Positions 50,464 through 62,276 of a stretch of DNA of 64,000 nucleotides are shown here, one piece after another. Source of the stretch: Carya illinoinensis (lineage: Eukaryota; Streptophyta; Magnoliopsida; Fagales; Juglandaceae); the NCBI RefSeq assembly GCF_018687715.1, contig NC_056761.1:11511001-11575000 (forward strand), given 5' to 3'. The notes beneath the pieces were generated by a model, which was given only the letters and a program-made list of their open reading frames with translations, was not told the DNA's origin and did no database searches. The translations under genes and the position numbers were made by a program. Each line of letters opens with the position of its first letter. Position 1 is the stretch's first letter.

Positions 50464-53400
50464 AGAGTATTAACATTAGTTTGATCAAATTTATTTTTAA
50501 ATTTAGTCAATATCAATATTTTTTTATATTAATTTATTTTATTTAAATTAGATTATTATGTTAGATTAGCCATTCATTATCTATATAATAATAAAATATT
50601 ATTAAATTAATATATTTTAAAAAAATTATTTTTATCATATTTTATAATTCTTCCAATTTAATATTAATAATTATATTATAATTAAATTAATATTATAAAA
50701 ACACATTTTCAAAGGTCATTTAATCCTAATAAAATTCTATCAAAAATTCTTAATTGCTAAATATCTTAACCAAATTTCTAGCAACATATGAGAATTCATA
50801 TAAAATAATAATAATAATCTGCATTTACATAAATTGAGATTAAGAAAACACCTTAATTACAAAACACTTACATAAACACTTAGAGGAAATCTGCACTTCC
50901 AACACCATCTTAATTACAAAAAACACCTACATAAATCTGCCCTTCACAGTTACAATATATAGTAGTTACAATCTATACTTAGTTACCATGTAAAGCAGCA
51001 CAAAAAGAAACCCCTAAATTACACATAACAACAGTTACAAATGTCACCAAATACATTTAAAAAATCAGTCATGAAGTTTCAATCTGTCATGAAGTTTCAA
51101 AAAATAGTCTTCCAAGCAAAAAATAGTCTTCCATCGAAAAATCAGTATTTACTGCAAAACACAGAATTAAGCAATATTAATCTTGAAAATTTACCAAAAA
51201 CCGCAACTACTAGGATTTCCAGTTGTGCAAAACCATCAACTCTTCAATATATTAACCAAAAACAACAACTACCAAATATTTTTACTATGAACAATATATT
51301 ACCAGGTGTACAAAATAGCAACTCTTCAGTGTACTTCTCCTTCATCCAGCTACTACATTTCATTCAATTCATTCCTATGTTTCTCTAGGATTTCAATTTG
51401 AATTGACTTGAAGTATTCTCGCTGCACTACATTCATGTTATCAACATTCAACATCATGATTTCCATCTCCATCTTTTTCTTCTTAAGTGAGATTATCTCG
51501 ACCCTATTCCTATCAGTTAGGCTTGTCACCTCCTGTCGCTCAATTATTGTTATCATCCTATCACTTTCCATGTTACTTAACTTTTCATCAAATTGACTAG
51601 GTGAAGATTGTTCACATTTCCTTTCCTTTTCCCTTTCTTTTTCAGATTTCTTGCCTAGTGGCCTCTCCAAATTGGTAGACATGTTCTCATTTTTCTCTAC
51701 ATCTATGACATTGGCAGCTGAAACGATAGAGCAGCCTGTCTTTCTCTTTATTGGCAAATATCCATATGCACTTACCACTTCAGTTGGTGCCTCAATAAGT
51801 TTCAACAATGATCCAAATTATAATTATTTTTTTGTGTCGATCAGTACAATACTTTTATCTTGTCAATCTAAACACCAATCATAAAAATATCAGTACATGT
51901 TACAATCCAAATTTATGATAATTAGAAACATACATTGTCTTGTTCATTGGTACTACTTAGATACATTGATTCGACTTAGGCCAAGTAAACACAAAACTTG
52001 TTTGTGACTTTTAGGATAGTTGACCATCGATTATTCAATGGCCCCACATAACGTTCAGGCCAATTAGGTTTTTTATAAGTATTGAATTATTCATGAATTC
52101 TTATCTACAATTTGGTGGACTTTTGATCTATCCCCCTAATAGTATCTATGTTAATGTTGAACCACCTTGATACAATAAGGTTGTCTTTCTTCATGGTGAA
52201 GGACACACCCTCTTGGAATAGTTTAGTTTGTGCTCTTACTTATCCTTCAGGTTGTGTCACTTCAACCTCGCCTCAACATTATCATGCAAGACACGAGCGA
52301 TAGGAGGTTATTAATACCTCTTCCACCACTTTGCAAGAGTATGGTGAAAAAGGGATCGTCCAATAAGTGTGAATCCATCTTTCATAAAATAGTCAGTAAG
52401 TAACAAAGTCAACAATCAGCAAGTAAGCAGGAGAGACAGTCAAAACAGTAAGCCAAAATGACTAAAAGAAATAAGTAAAAAAATCATACAGGTTGACTAT
52501 TAACCACAAAAGTCTTACTAACTTCTACACACACATACAACACTTTAAAAAAAGAAAGGTTGACTATTAACTGTTTTCTTTAAACAAGTTCTGAAAACAA
52601 TAGTTTTAATTTATAAAATATACTAAAAGGATAATACGATACAAGTTATAACATACTAGCTATAACATACTTCTTTTGCATCTAGAGTTGATATGTTTAT
52701 TAGAACTTCTCAACAATGCCAAAAGAATGTGTAGTTAGAACATGTGAAACGTTTATAATAGGCTTGATCAACACCACCTATGGCTTCACAAAGTTGAACA
52801 TTTATTGGTATATGCTTGAATTTGCCTAGTTAACGTCCTTCATTCTTTATCTTTAAAAGACATCATCACTAATATTTTGAAAGATTAAAAAATATATATA
52901 TTAAAAGGATATCCTCTCTCCCAAAACAAAACATAGCTAAATTGCCACTACCCACTCTCTTTCATCTGAACATTCACTCAATGTGCAAAAGGAATTATCC
53001 CACACCTCAACCAAACTCAGCATCAAACCTTTTCAAGAAGAGAGACAATAACCATTTTTTAATCTAAATCAAATCATCAAAAAGCAGAGTTACCAAGCAA
53101 ACCCTAACTGTTAATCCCAAAATCAAAAACCCTAACTATTAATCCCACTTCTACATCTGACTTCTACATATGTGTCTCAGTATAGTAACAACTAAGAAAT
53201 TGATAGACAACTAAGGTAGTGTAACAACTGAGAAATCAATAGACATGAAACTAAGAAAAATCGAGAGCCTAAAAAAAATAATTTGAGAAAACTTACAAAT
53301 CAGGAGTGGAAATGTGTGTGAGAGAGAGAGAGAGATTGCGGGGCGCATTCATGGGAGTGGACGGGCGAAAACCATGGGTCGTGGAGGGGCACCGTCTATG

Positions 53401-53663
53401 CGAATCAAGAGAGACAAAGAGAGAAAGGGAGTTCGGTTACCAAAATGAAGGGTCAGCTTATTTCTTCCTGCATTGGTCGGTTGGAGTGAGAAAATAATAT
53501 TTTAATATTTGGTGAACGAAAATCATCTTTCATATTTAGCCACTCACTGTAGTAAAAGTCCATAATATTTTGAATTTGTCCAATTCAATATGAAGAGTGT
53601 TTTAGCCAAATTATGTAAAATTTGGCCAAGTATCTCATTTGACCAAGCCAATGAGGATGCCCA
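50464..53663 (-). mobile_element. PIF/Harbinger-like element upstream of the ILP1-like gene
   Basis: The termini are imperfect inverted repeats of about 26 bases. The left end reads GAGTATTAACATTAGTTTGA and the right end, inverted, GGGCATCCTCATTGGCTTGG; both go on to TCAAAT. It contains a decayed Myb/SANT-type accessory ORF and no recognisable transposase. The left end is about 300 bases upstream of the ILP1-like start codon. The 3-base duplication is not convincing (TTA against ATA). Confidence 0.6.
51353..52310 (-). pseudogene. Harbinger ORF1-type Myb/SANT-like protein (broken)
   Basis: The upstream part (about 52040-52230) reads IVSRWFNINIDTI, GIDQKSTK, NNRWSTILKVTNKFC and then STNEQDN, the SANT/trihelix-like pattern of Harbinger accessory proteins, with internal stops. 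The C-terminal part is open (51353-51808): ERPLGKKSEKEREKERKC and VVQREYFKSIQIEILEKH, the NAM-associated C-terminal pattern that often goes with it. In such elements this protein helps the transposase bind DNA. Confidence 0.65.
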
Positions 53664-53667
53664 TAGG

Positions 53668-53961
53668 GATATAAAGACCCTGAGCCTAATATAGCATGCC
53701 AAGTCTAGCTTACATGAGGGGTCTCATCATAAAGAAATAGAGAAAATGATATGATGGGACCAAGGCTGAGGGGAAAACAAAGTGTTAGAGGAAAAATGAA
53801 GGAAGTGATGGAAAAAAGAGGAAGGAGAAAGGAAAAGGCTTAGGCATGCAAGAGAGAATGGTGAAATGACATAAAACTGAACTCTTTACCAACTATTAAT
53901 AGAGGATAATAAAAGGGATATGAGATAAAAAATGCAGGCACTTCTCGACGACATGAGAAAA
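53668..53961 (+). repeat. Left copy of a ~300 bp direct repeat
   Basis: Shares with 57331-57632 the sequence order GAGGGGTCTCATCA, AAGTGATGGAAAA, GAATGGTGAA, AAAAGGGATATGAGAT and ACATGAGAAAAAAGCTT, at about 75-80% identity by eye. It runs straight into the 31 bp minisatellite. It could be an LTR, but no TG/CA ends or primer site were seen. Confidence 0.65.
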
Positions 53962-54666
53962 AAGCTTTTGTCTCCCACCCTACCAATTTGGTTAAGCTCT
54001 GTCTCCCATCCTAGCAGCGCGGTTGAGCTTTGTTTTCCGTCGTAACGACACAGCTGAGCTCTATCTTCCATTGTAGCAACGTAATCGAGCTCTATCTCCT
54101 ATTGGAGCAATGTAATCGAGCTCTGTCTCCCAACTCAACAACACAATCGAGCTCCATCTCCTATCATAACAACGCAGTTCAACTCTTTCTCATGTCGTAG
54201 CAGCACAATAGAGCTTTATCTCCCACCCCAGCAGTAAGGTTGAGCTCTGTCTCCCACCCCATTTGATCAATCGAGCTTTTTCTCCTATCACATCAACATG
54301 GTCGAGCTCCATCTCCCATCATAGTAGCGTGGTCGAGCTCCATCTCTTACTCCATCAGATTGGACAAGCTAACTTGACAAAACAGCATGGTCCAACTTTG
54401 TCACCTATTATAGCAACACAGTGGATCTCAGTCTCCCATCGCAGCAGCTCGGTCAAGCTCTGCCTCCCGCTCCAGCAATGCGGCCAAGCTTCGTCTCCCA
54501 CCATAGCAGTGCGGTTGATCTTTGTCTCCTGATGCAGTAACGCAATTAAGCTCTATCTCTCATCGTAACAATGTAGTTGAGTTATGTCTCTCGTTGTAGC
54601 ATTGTGGTCAAGCTTTGTCTCTTGCTCCAGCAGCGCGATTGAGCTCTATATCTCGCCCCACCTTAT
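53962..54666. repeat. 31 bp minisatellite, block 1
   Basis: About 22 degenerate head-to-tail units, typical unit starting GAGCTCTGTCTCCCA and ending in a GTC or ATC before the next GAGCTC. Units are mostly 31 or 32 bases, so no reading frame repeats. Neighbouring units differ at many positions. Confidence 0.8.
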
Positions 54667-54669
54667 TAG

Positions 54670-55506
54670 CAGTGGCAGACCTACCTTATGTTTAATGGGG
54701 GCGATGGTTTTTAAAAAATATAAAATATACTTTATATTTTATTTATAATTTTATAAATATAGCAAATGGCCCCCTCAAAAAAATTTACACTCCCCAATTT
54801 TCTTTAAAAGTTTCTAAAATCTCAATACATTTAGAAAAGTTTTTCTCCAATGTTTTTCCTATAGTCCCGAAATTTTGTATAATTGCTATATGTTATTTAT
54901 TTTCAAGGATGTGGCCTAACCAAAATTAAGTTAAAACTAAGTTTACGAAAAATAATAAACTTATTAGTATGGATATCCAAGTTTTTTTTATTATATAATA
55001 TTAAATTTTTTAATCTGAAATCCAAAATAAAAATATAAGAAAAATTATTTAAGGTTGATAATTTGCATGAAAAATATTTGAGATATTTTATTCTCTAGAC
55101 TTCATTGAATAAAAAAAAATTATTTAAGGTTTCAACTATAACATTATATACTTAATGTAACACAAAAATATCTAAATTTTGCATGAAACTTGATAAACTA
55201 GATTACAAACTAAAATTAAAGATTATTTTTTAAAAGACTACTTGATAGTTTCTACGAAAAAAATAAATTCTAAATATTTCATTATAAAAATAATAATGAA
55301 TTAATATTATTTCATGAAACATTATCGTTAGAAATTTGAAATATATATTAAGTTGTGTATTTTAGAATTTTATTTCTATGTATATGTAGTAAATTATTGA
55401 GATATAATTTTATATATAGTTATATTTTATGATTTTTTAGTTTCTTTTTATTTTATATAAATGGGTCACATAATAGAAAAGTTGGTCCACAGTGGTTTCG
55501 CCAATG
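54670..55506. mobile_element. 837 bp insertion with inverted-repeat ends
   Basis: AT-rich insert that interrupts the minisatellite. Ends CAGTGGCAGACCTAC and, inverted, CATTGGCGAAACCAC (about 10 of 15 match). TAG flanks both sides (54667-54669 and 55507-55509). No coding capacity; superfamily uncertain. Confidence 0.6.
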
Positions 55507-55509
55507 TAG

Positions 55510-56215
55510 ATTGATCAAGCTCTTTCTCCAATTGTAGTAGCATAGTAGAGCTCTATCTCTAACTCCACGAGATCAATCGAGCTCTGTCTCCCTTCCTAGT
55601 AGCATGGTTGAGCACCATCTCATGTCAAAGCAATGAGATTGAGCTCTATCTCCTAATGCAATAGCGTGGTCGAGCTCTATATCTTGTCGTAGCAATGCAT
55701 TAAGCTCTATTTCCCTTTGCAACAGCACAGTTGAGCTCTGTCTCCAATCATAACTGTGTGGTCAAGTTCTATCTCCCTTCTTAGTAGTGTGGTTGAGCTC
55801 AATCTCCCGCCCCAATAGAGTAGTTGGGCTTCGTCTTCTGCCCCACTAGATTAGTCAAGCTCTGTCGCTCGTACCAGCAATGCAGTGAGCTTTGTCTCCC
55901 ATTGTAGCATTGTGGTTGAACTTTGTCTTCCGACATAGCAACATGATCAAGTTTTGTCTCCCAACACAGTAGCGTGGTAGAGCTCTATCTCTTGTCATAG
56001 TAGTGACGTCGAGCCCTTTCTCCCACCCAGCAGTGTGGTCAAGCTTCATCTCCCACACCATCAGATTGGTCAGCTTTGTCTTCCAATGCAACAACACGGT
56101 CAAGCTCCATCTCTCATCATAGTGGTGCAGTGAAGCTCTGTCTCCGGTTGCAGCAGATTTGTCAAGCTTTGTCTCCTATCACAGCAATACAACAGAGCCT
56201 TGTCTCCCATCGCAC
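55510..56215. repeat. 31 bp minisatellite, block 2
   Basis: About 22 further units of the same degenerate repeat (GAGCTCTATCTC / AAGCTTTGTCTCC types), continuing block 1 after the insertion. Confidence 0.8.
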
Positions 56216-56217
56216 AA

Positions 56218-56765
56218 GCGATCAATGGGGAAACACATTTCCCAAGTGTCTTAGTCCTCATTTGCTTCAACGCAGTCGAGTCCATTTCTTGCCAAAGTCG
56301 ATGCTCCACGCTAGCACCCGGCGATCAACATGGGAACACCTTTCCTAAGTGTCTCAGTCCCCCTTCACCTCAATGCAGCTAAGTTTATCTCCCATCAAAG
56401 TCAATGCTTTGCGCTCGCACTAGGCAATCAACGAAGGGAACACCTCTCCCAAGTGTCCCAATCCCTTAGTGTCAACCAGCACAATCGAGTCAACCTCCTG
56501 CCTGGTTCAAAGTCGATGTCCCACACTCAAACTATAGTGATCATATGAGGGAACTCTACCAAGTGTCCTAGTCCCTCCTTACCACCTAGTGCAGTTGAGT
56601 CAGCCTCCCTCCTAGTTCAAAGCCAATGCTCCACGCTTGCACCACAACTATCATAGGAGGGAACACATCTCCTAAGTGTCCCAGTCCCTCCTCGTCACCA
56701 AGCATTGTCAAGTCAGCCTCTCGCCTGGTTCAAAGTTGAGCTCTGCCCTTGCATCTAGATAGCAA
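56218..56765. repeat. ~110 bp tandem repeat, about five units
   Basis: Each unit contains GGGAACACCT, CCAAGTGTCxxAGTCCC, a GCAGTCGAGTC-like word, CAAAGTCGATGC and GCTCGCAC in that order. Units begin near 56218, 56320, 56425, 56540 and 56650. The unit length differs from the adjacent 31 bp repeat, though CGAGTC and TCTCCC words occur in both. Confidence 0.7.
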
Positions 56766-57330
56766 CGCTAGCACAACATCTTCTCTAGAAAATACAGAGT
56801 ATTTACAGTCAAGCCAAAACTACTGCCAGCGGGTTACCTTTAGGAACAAGCCTTTGGACTCCACAACTGTCTCACATAGGTTTCATTTAGGAACTAGTTG
56901 ATGGACTCGAAAATTGCCTAATATGGATCCATGGGGGTCGTCAGGCTTCCTAATTACTTAAGTGCAAGTTATTACAAACAAACTCTAACATCAATGCCAA
57001 ATTGGAAGATCAAACAACTCCTTATGCCAAGGGCAAAAATCCATTGAATGCTCGCAAGAATATGCACTCTTTACTTTCTGGAAAACGTTTGTACCTAAGC
57101 CAAGCTCTGCACTAGCACCCAATGCGGTCGATTCATCTCTCGTCTAGCTCTACAAGTCAAGCCTCGCGCTTAGGAATCATCATCATTTTGACAAGCGAAA
57201 GATCAAGGACCAGTTTTCAAAGTTTTTTTTTTTATTTTTTTATTTATCTATAGGTAGCTTGATTTGAAGATTCTAAAGGCCCTCTTGTTAAGAAAGGCAA
57301 CCTTAAAAATCACGAGCATTTGTTAAGGGG
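56766..57330. other. Single-copy-looking stretch between tandem repeats and right direct repeat
   Basis: Contains scattered words of the ~110 bp unit near 57100-57160 but no clear periodicity and no coding frame. A T-run lies at 57221-57240. Confidence 0.35.
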
Positions 57331-57635
57331 TAAAAATACCCCAGGCTCAATATGGCATCCCAATCCCAACTGAATTGAGGGGTCTCATCAGTAAGAAGGG
57401 ACAGAGAAGTAAATGAGGGGACAAAAGTTGAGGAAAGGAAAATGTGTTAGAGGGAAAAGAAATGAAGTGATGGAAAAGGGGCAAGAAGAGAGGGAAAGGG
57501 AGTTAGGCATTCGAGAGAGGATGGTGAAGTGCACAAAGTTGAATTCTTCACCAATTAATGACAAAGGCCAATAAAAAGGATTTGAGATTAGAGATGTGGG
57601 GACTTTTGGGTGACTTGAGAAAAAAGCTTCTTCAA
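57331..57635 (+). repeat. Right copy of a ~300 bp direct repeat
   Basis: Same orientation as 53668-53961. It starts with the palindrome-like GGGTAAAAATACCCC and ends GAGAAAAAAGCTT. Beyond that point the two copies diverge. Confidence 0.65.
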
Positions 57636-60600
57636 CCTCTAGACGGAAGCTCTAGTTTTATTTTCTCCAAGCAGTAGGGGTCATCAATCCATTTGTACAG
57701 TGAGCTATGAGAGACTATAAGAGACTGTCAAATACACAATTTATAGCAGATTTGCCCTCCAAACGACACGTGTACCAAATCAATTAAATTTATGTGTCTC
57801 ATTCTCCATTTATATTTGATGTATTTATTTTCTATTTATTGAAATGGACACACATGTACGGACATTGTACTACCGCTTCATACCAATGATGTGGGCTCCA
57901 AACGACACCGACCAATGCTCGAATCATTATCGTAGATCAGGAATGATTCTTTCCCCCTCTTCGACTGGGTGTTTACAAAACACAACTTAATAATATCGAT
58001 ACCATGTACCAATCTTGCCGTTAATATTTTTGAGAAATGATATTTACAGATTTAATATACAAGTCTTGTGCAGTCCCTTTGAAAAAATAAATAAATATGA
58101 GATTTATATAAATAATTAATTTTTTAATATCAGACCCTACTTTTTTTAGAAAGAGTGAACGACATTTGCACATCCTAAGACTCTATTTTGCATTATTCTT
58201 ATTTTTAATGGCAAATTAATATTATTCTTAATGTACTAATTTTAGAAAAATTAAAAATTAAGGTCTTGAATTGTAAAAACATAAAATCCCAAATAATGTT
58301 TTTAATTACAATTAGCCCAATTTTTTTTAATTAATATGTGAAAATAGGTTTATTTGGAAAAAAAAAAGAAGATTATTTGTATTTAAATGGCAAGATATAG
58401 AATAATTAATAGAGAAATGTTATTCGCCATCATTTTAACCATCATCTTCTCAACATCTTTTAATGTGCTATCAAATTATAAGTAAACAAGGAGAGAATTT
58501 CAGTCATTTAATGTTATATCATAAGATGATAAGTAGAACTACTTTAATTAATATAGAGATATAGAGATAAACAATGGCAAAAACGAGATGTGCATAACAA
58601 ATAAGATAACATATTGATAATAAACTTGTCATTAAACCAGACATACTTAAAAGAAAATGAATGCTACAAAGTATTGGCAACTAGAGACACGAGTGAGGAA
58701 GATATTATAAAAAGGATAGTGGGATAGAGAGGGAAATGTTTTTCAAAGGAGGGATGCAAGCAATAAGGTTTCTGAATTTTTTCTTCGATGTCTTTCTTTC
58801 TTGTAGGACTTCCTTTTATAAACAGCTTAATAATGCTTTTTACAATTGCACTTGATAGATATAGAGTAAAAGGTGTAAAATAACATGATAATGGTCGTCA
58901 AAAATTGTTTTGACTAATAATTGTTACATGAATGTCGACTAACATAAAAATACATTTGAATTTAAGTTTTTATAATTATTATTAGTTCTAATCTTTTCAA
59001 ATTGATTTACAAATAGAAAAAATCTATTCATCATCTATTTTTCATCATCGTATAATGTGGCATTAAATGATATATTTACAAGTGAAATATAGTAAATAAT
59101 TTTCAATCATCTTCTGCTACATTATGGGATAATGAGATTAAAGAAAAACCTTTGTAACAATTGGCTTACTCCTTAGATTGCTTTATATTAGTTTGTAATA
59201 GCGGACAATATAAGAACTTCAATGTATTTCAAAATGGACTTAATTTAACAATATCATACTTAAATATAAGAAAACAATCTCATTAAAATTCGAGAATTAT
59301 GGACTAACATTGTAGAGTGTTCAAAGCTTCATTGTCAAGTTTTTCCTCTGAAAAAATCAATGTACTCAATTCCATGTTAGTAAAATTAAACTTCAACCAA
59401 ATATAATTTTAGTCAGTACCAAAAAGCAAAGCAAAAACTGAAAAACTAAATTGTTCATTATAATTAGTGGTAGAGGGTCATGTTTTTAAATTGTACCAAA
59501 AGACCAAAAATAACATTAATTAACATGTGTAGGTACGTACCTTTGGGGCAAAGTGCACAATTTGCTAAAAGAATGACTAAAAACTAATTTGCACACAACA
59601 CAAATGTCTCATTTCAAATCAAACCCATGAAGTTCAGTGGTGATTTTCCATATTTTCTATCTTATTCTTCAATCTATCGAGGCATGTTTGGAGTTGTATC
59701 AAGGGTCGTAAAAATGTTTAATTAAATTAGATTGTTTAGTTGTTATATATTAAAGTACATTTTCATTTCAAATAGTTAAATAGTACGTTTCAAGATAAGT
59801 ATCATTTTGATTTTTTTTCTCACAAACAAAAACTTCCTCCCAGTCTCCATCTGTCCCCATGACCCTCTTTGACTCTCTATCACACTCTCTCTTCTTTGTC
59901 TCTCATCTCGCCGTTGCTGTAGTCCCCTTGACGTAGCCATCTATCTAAGATCTCGTCTTTCTCTCCACTGTAAGTAGCCTGAGATCTTAAATGGATCGAT
60001 TTGGGATTTTGTATCGTCCCACGGGAGGCTAGAGGACCATGGGCCACTCTACCCATCGGCATACAACAAGGTTGGTAGTAGGGACGAAAGTAGGCCCCCC
60101 ACTCAAGTTGGTGCTGGGGTTAGGAAGTCCAGCTACTAGCCTCGCATAAGGTGAATAGCAAGCTTATCTGTTTGTAAGTTTATTTTTATAAAATTAATTT
60201 GTAAACGAAATATTTCTCAATATGATATCATCTTAAAACTTTGTAGAAAAAGATTGAGAAACCCCTTGAGTGAAAAATGAGCAAGGAAATAATTAGCTAA
60301 GAACTTCAAGATCATTATAAAAAACTCAATCACTTAATTAGTAAAAAAAAAAACACTTACTAACTCTGAGCATTAAAGATTGGAAAAGAAGTATTATTGC
60401 ATTTGAAACATTTGGTTAGCTAATAAGTAATGAGCATTAGAGTTCCTTCCATTCTTAAAATAAGTGAGGAAAACAACTTTAAAAAATTTGAAGAAAATTA
60501 TGAGTATTTTTATAATCTCTTTCTTCTAATATTTCGCTTTCTTTACCATACCTTTCTCATTGGTTTATATTATTGGGCTTGTTTGTGGAGAGCTTCGTTT

Positions 60601-60900
60601 ATTTTGTGGCAGCCCAGTTTGGTGATCTAACCCTACCCAGCAAGAATTATTGAGATTTTTTGATGGATTTTCAATGAGGCTTCGACCATGAAGCGCATGA
60701 TTGACCTGTAGGCTTTTGCTATTGAATCGATCTGACCCAACCCTTAATTAGGGTTTCACTATAACAAAACCTTAAACTTGACAATTAAGGTCCATGTTAA
60801 GGTATTTAAGAGAAGAAACAATCAAAAAGCCGTTAATGTAGCTAGGGTTTTGACTTCCAATTCTAAAAAGTGACTAATTTTGACCAACAAAAGATAGTGT
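57636..60900. other. AT-rich spacer, no gene recognised
   Basis: Open frames are short and lack family resemblance. Similar short segments at about 58430-58530 and 59030-59130 (CATCATC-rich, with AATGTxxxATCA words) may be old MITEs. Nothing else was supported. Confidence 0.4.
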
Positions 60901-60939
60901 ACCTTGGGTTGTTTAATGAAACTGAACTTATCCAAAAAG

Positions 60940-62276
60940 TCACATTTAAAAATAAACGTGGAATGGAGATCATCAACTTTGTATAGTTTCTGAAGAAAGA
61001 AGGAAGCCCCCCTTCAAGATTATTTTGGCTCGATGATAACACAATCAGTGAGCTCAAATAAAAGAAGTATCAATTCTGTTAGAATTCCATTAGAAAAGGG
61101 AATTCTACTAGTAAGAGAATTTGAAGAGAGGTCCAACATAGCTAACATGGGCAATAGTTTACTGATATTTTCTAGAAAACATATTTTTTTCCAGATATAT
61201 TGCGCTCAAATTACTGAGAAACAATACTGGAAGTGGACTTTCTAAGTTATTTGAACTCAAATCTATGTATTCTGCCAAAGGGTGAATTTGAAACGATGGT
61301 ACCTATCCCTGTAGTTTGTTAATAGACTAACTTAAATTGGTGATATTTGAGTAGGAATTCCAAAACCCACGCGGAATAGTGTAAAAAATGCCAACATTGT
61401 TGAGGCTAGATTTCATCTTGAGTTTGAAACCATGCTGGAAGGTCAGGTCCGATATGCACATTATCTAGTCCAACATGTACAAGCTTAAAAGGAAGAATCC
61501 AGTCTCTATTCACTTAGAAAACCAATGTCATTCGACTCATGGAAAAATCCATTTGCAGTTCTAAAACTCTCCAGGAGAGATTCTGAAAATGTGCTATTTA
61601 GTCAAGACAATGTCCCAAAAATTCTTACACAAATTCAACGAAACAAGTGTTGACAATTTCCCAATGCTCTCAAGAATTATCCCATTCATTTGATTGGACT
61701 AGAGGTTAAGTACTTTGAAAGATGACAAAGTACTTTGAACCCCAAAAAGAACAGTCTCTAGGATCAATAGGTTTCAAATCCTTCAATCCTCCCAATGTGT
61801 AGGGCATGTTCCCCAAGTAATTAGTTATTATTTAAGGAAGTTTTAATAGTAAGTTAAAATGAGATAAATTGATATGAAATTTGAAAGTTGAGTAAAATAT
61901 TATTTTTAATATTATTATTATTTTGAAATTTGAAAAAAATTAATTTTTTTATTATTATATGTTATATAGAAATTTGAACAAGTTGTAATAATAAGAAGAG
62001 ATGAAATACTTCTTGTATAGTCTAGTGATTTTAGGTTGTTATTGGAACATTGAGCCAAGCCATGCACAAGCTTAGTCACCTCCCCCACTTATATTGTTGA
62101 TCCCTAGATCAAACGTTAGTAGAGGTTGGCAAATGATTTTGGTATCCCACAAGTAATATTGTTTCTAGATAAATCTATTAAATCCAATGTATGCAAAATT
62201 GTGAGATTTCCTAGACCAACTCGTAGTTGAACCTCAATCTTGTCATTACCTAAAAGATCCAACCCTTGTAAAGCAC
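60940..62276 (-). pseudogene. LRR receptor-like protein fragment (EIX/RLP type)
   Basis: In minus-strand order: ALQGLDLLGNDKIEV, LHTLDLIDLSRNNITCGIPK, SFANL, then after an inserted MITE KLSTLVSLNLCKNF, SLNNVGIFYTIPRGFWN, PLAEYIDLSSNNLESPLP, FLSNLSAIYLEKNMFS and LSSSQNNLEGGLPSFFRNYT. These are plant extracellular leucine-rich repeats (LDLSxNNxxGxIP). Many stops and frameshifts, no signal peptide, no membrane segment and no start were found. The family are cell-surface immune or developmental receptors. The gene is cut off at 62276 by a Harbinger end. Confidence 0.75.
61840..62045. mobile_element. MITE inside the LRR pseudogene
   Basis: AT-rich segment with ATGAGATAAATTGATATG, TTTGAAAGTTGAGTAAAATA and AATAAGAAGAGATGAAATAC, the wording of the GATGAGATG-type MITEs at 25163 and 32712. 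LRR homology stops on one side and resumes on the other. Ends are approximate. Confidence 0.5.

Noticed and set aside
53962..56215. Regular ~31 bp repeats that might suggest a CRISPR array
   Set aside because: Units are head-to-tail with no unique spacers, are highly degenerate, and sit in a plant nuclear context.
55855..56548. Open frames in the tandem-repeat block as a repeat protein
   Set aside because: A 31 bp period is not a multiple of three, so no peptide repeat is kept; open frames are by-products of composition.
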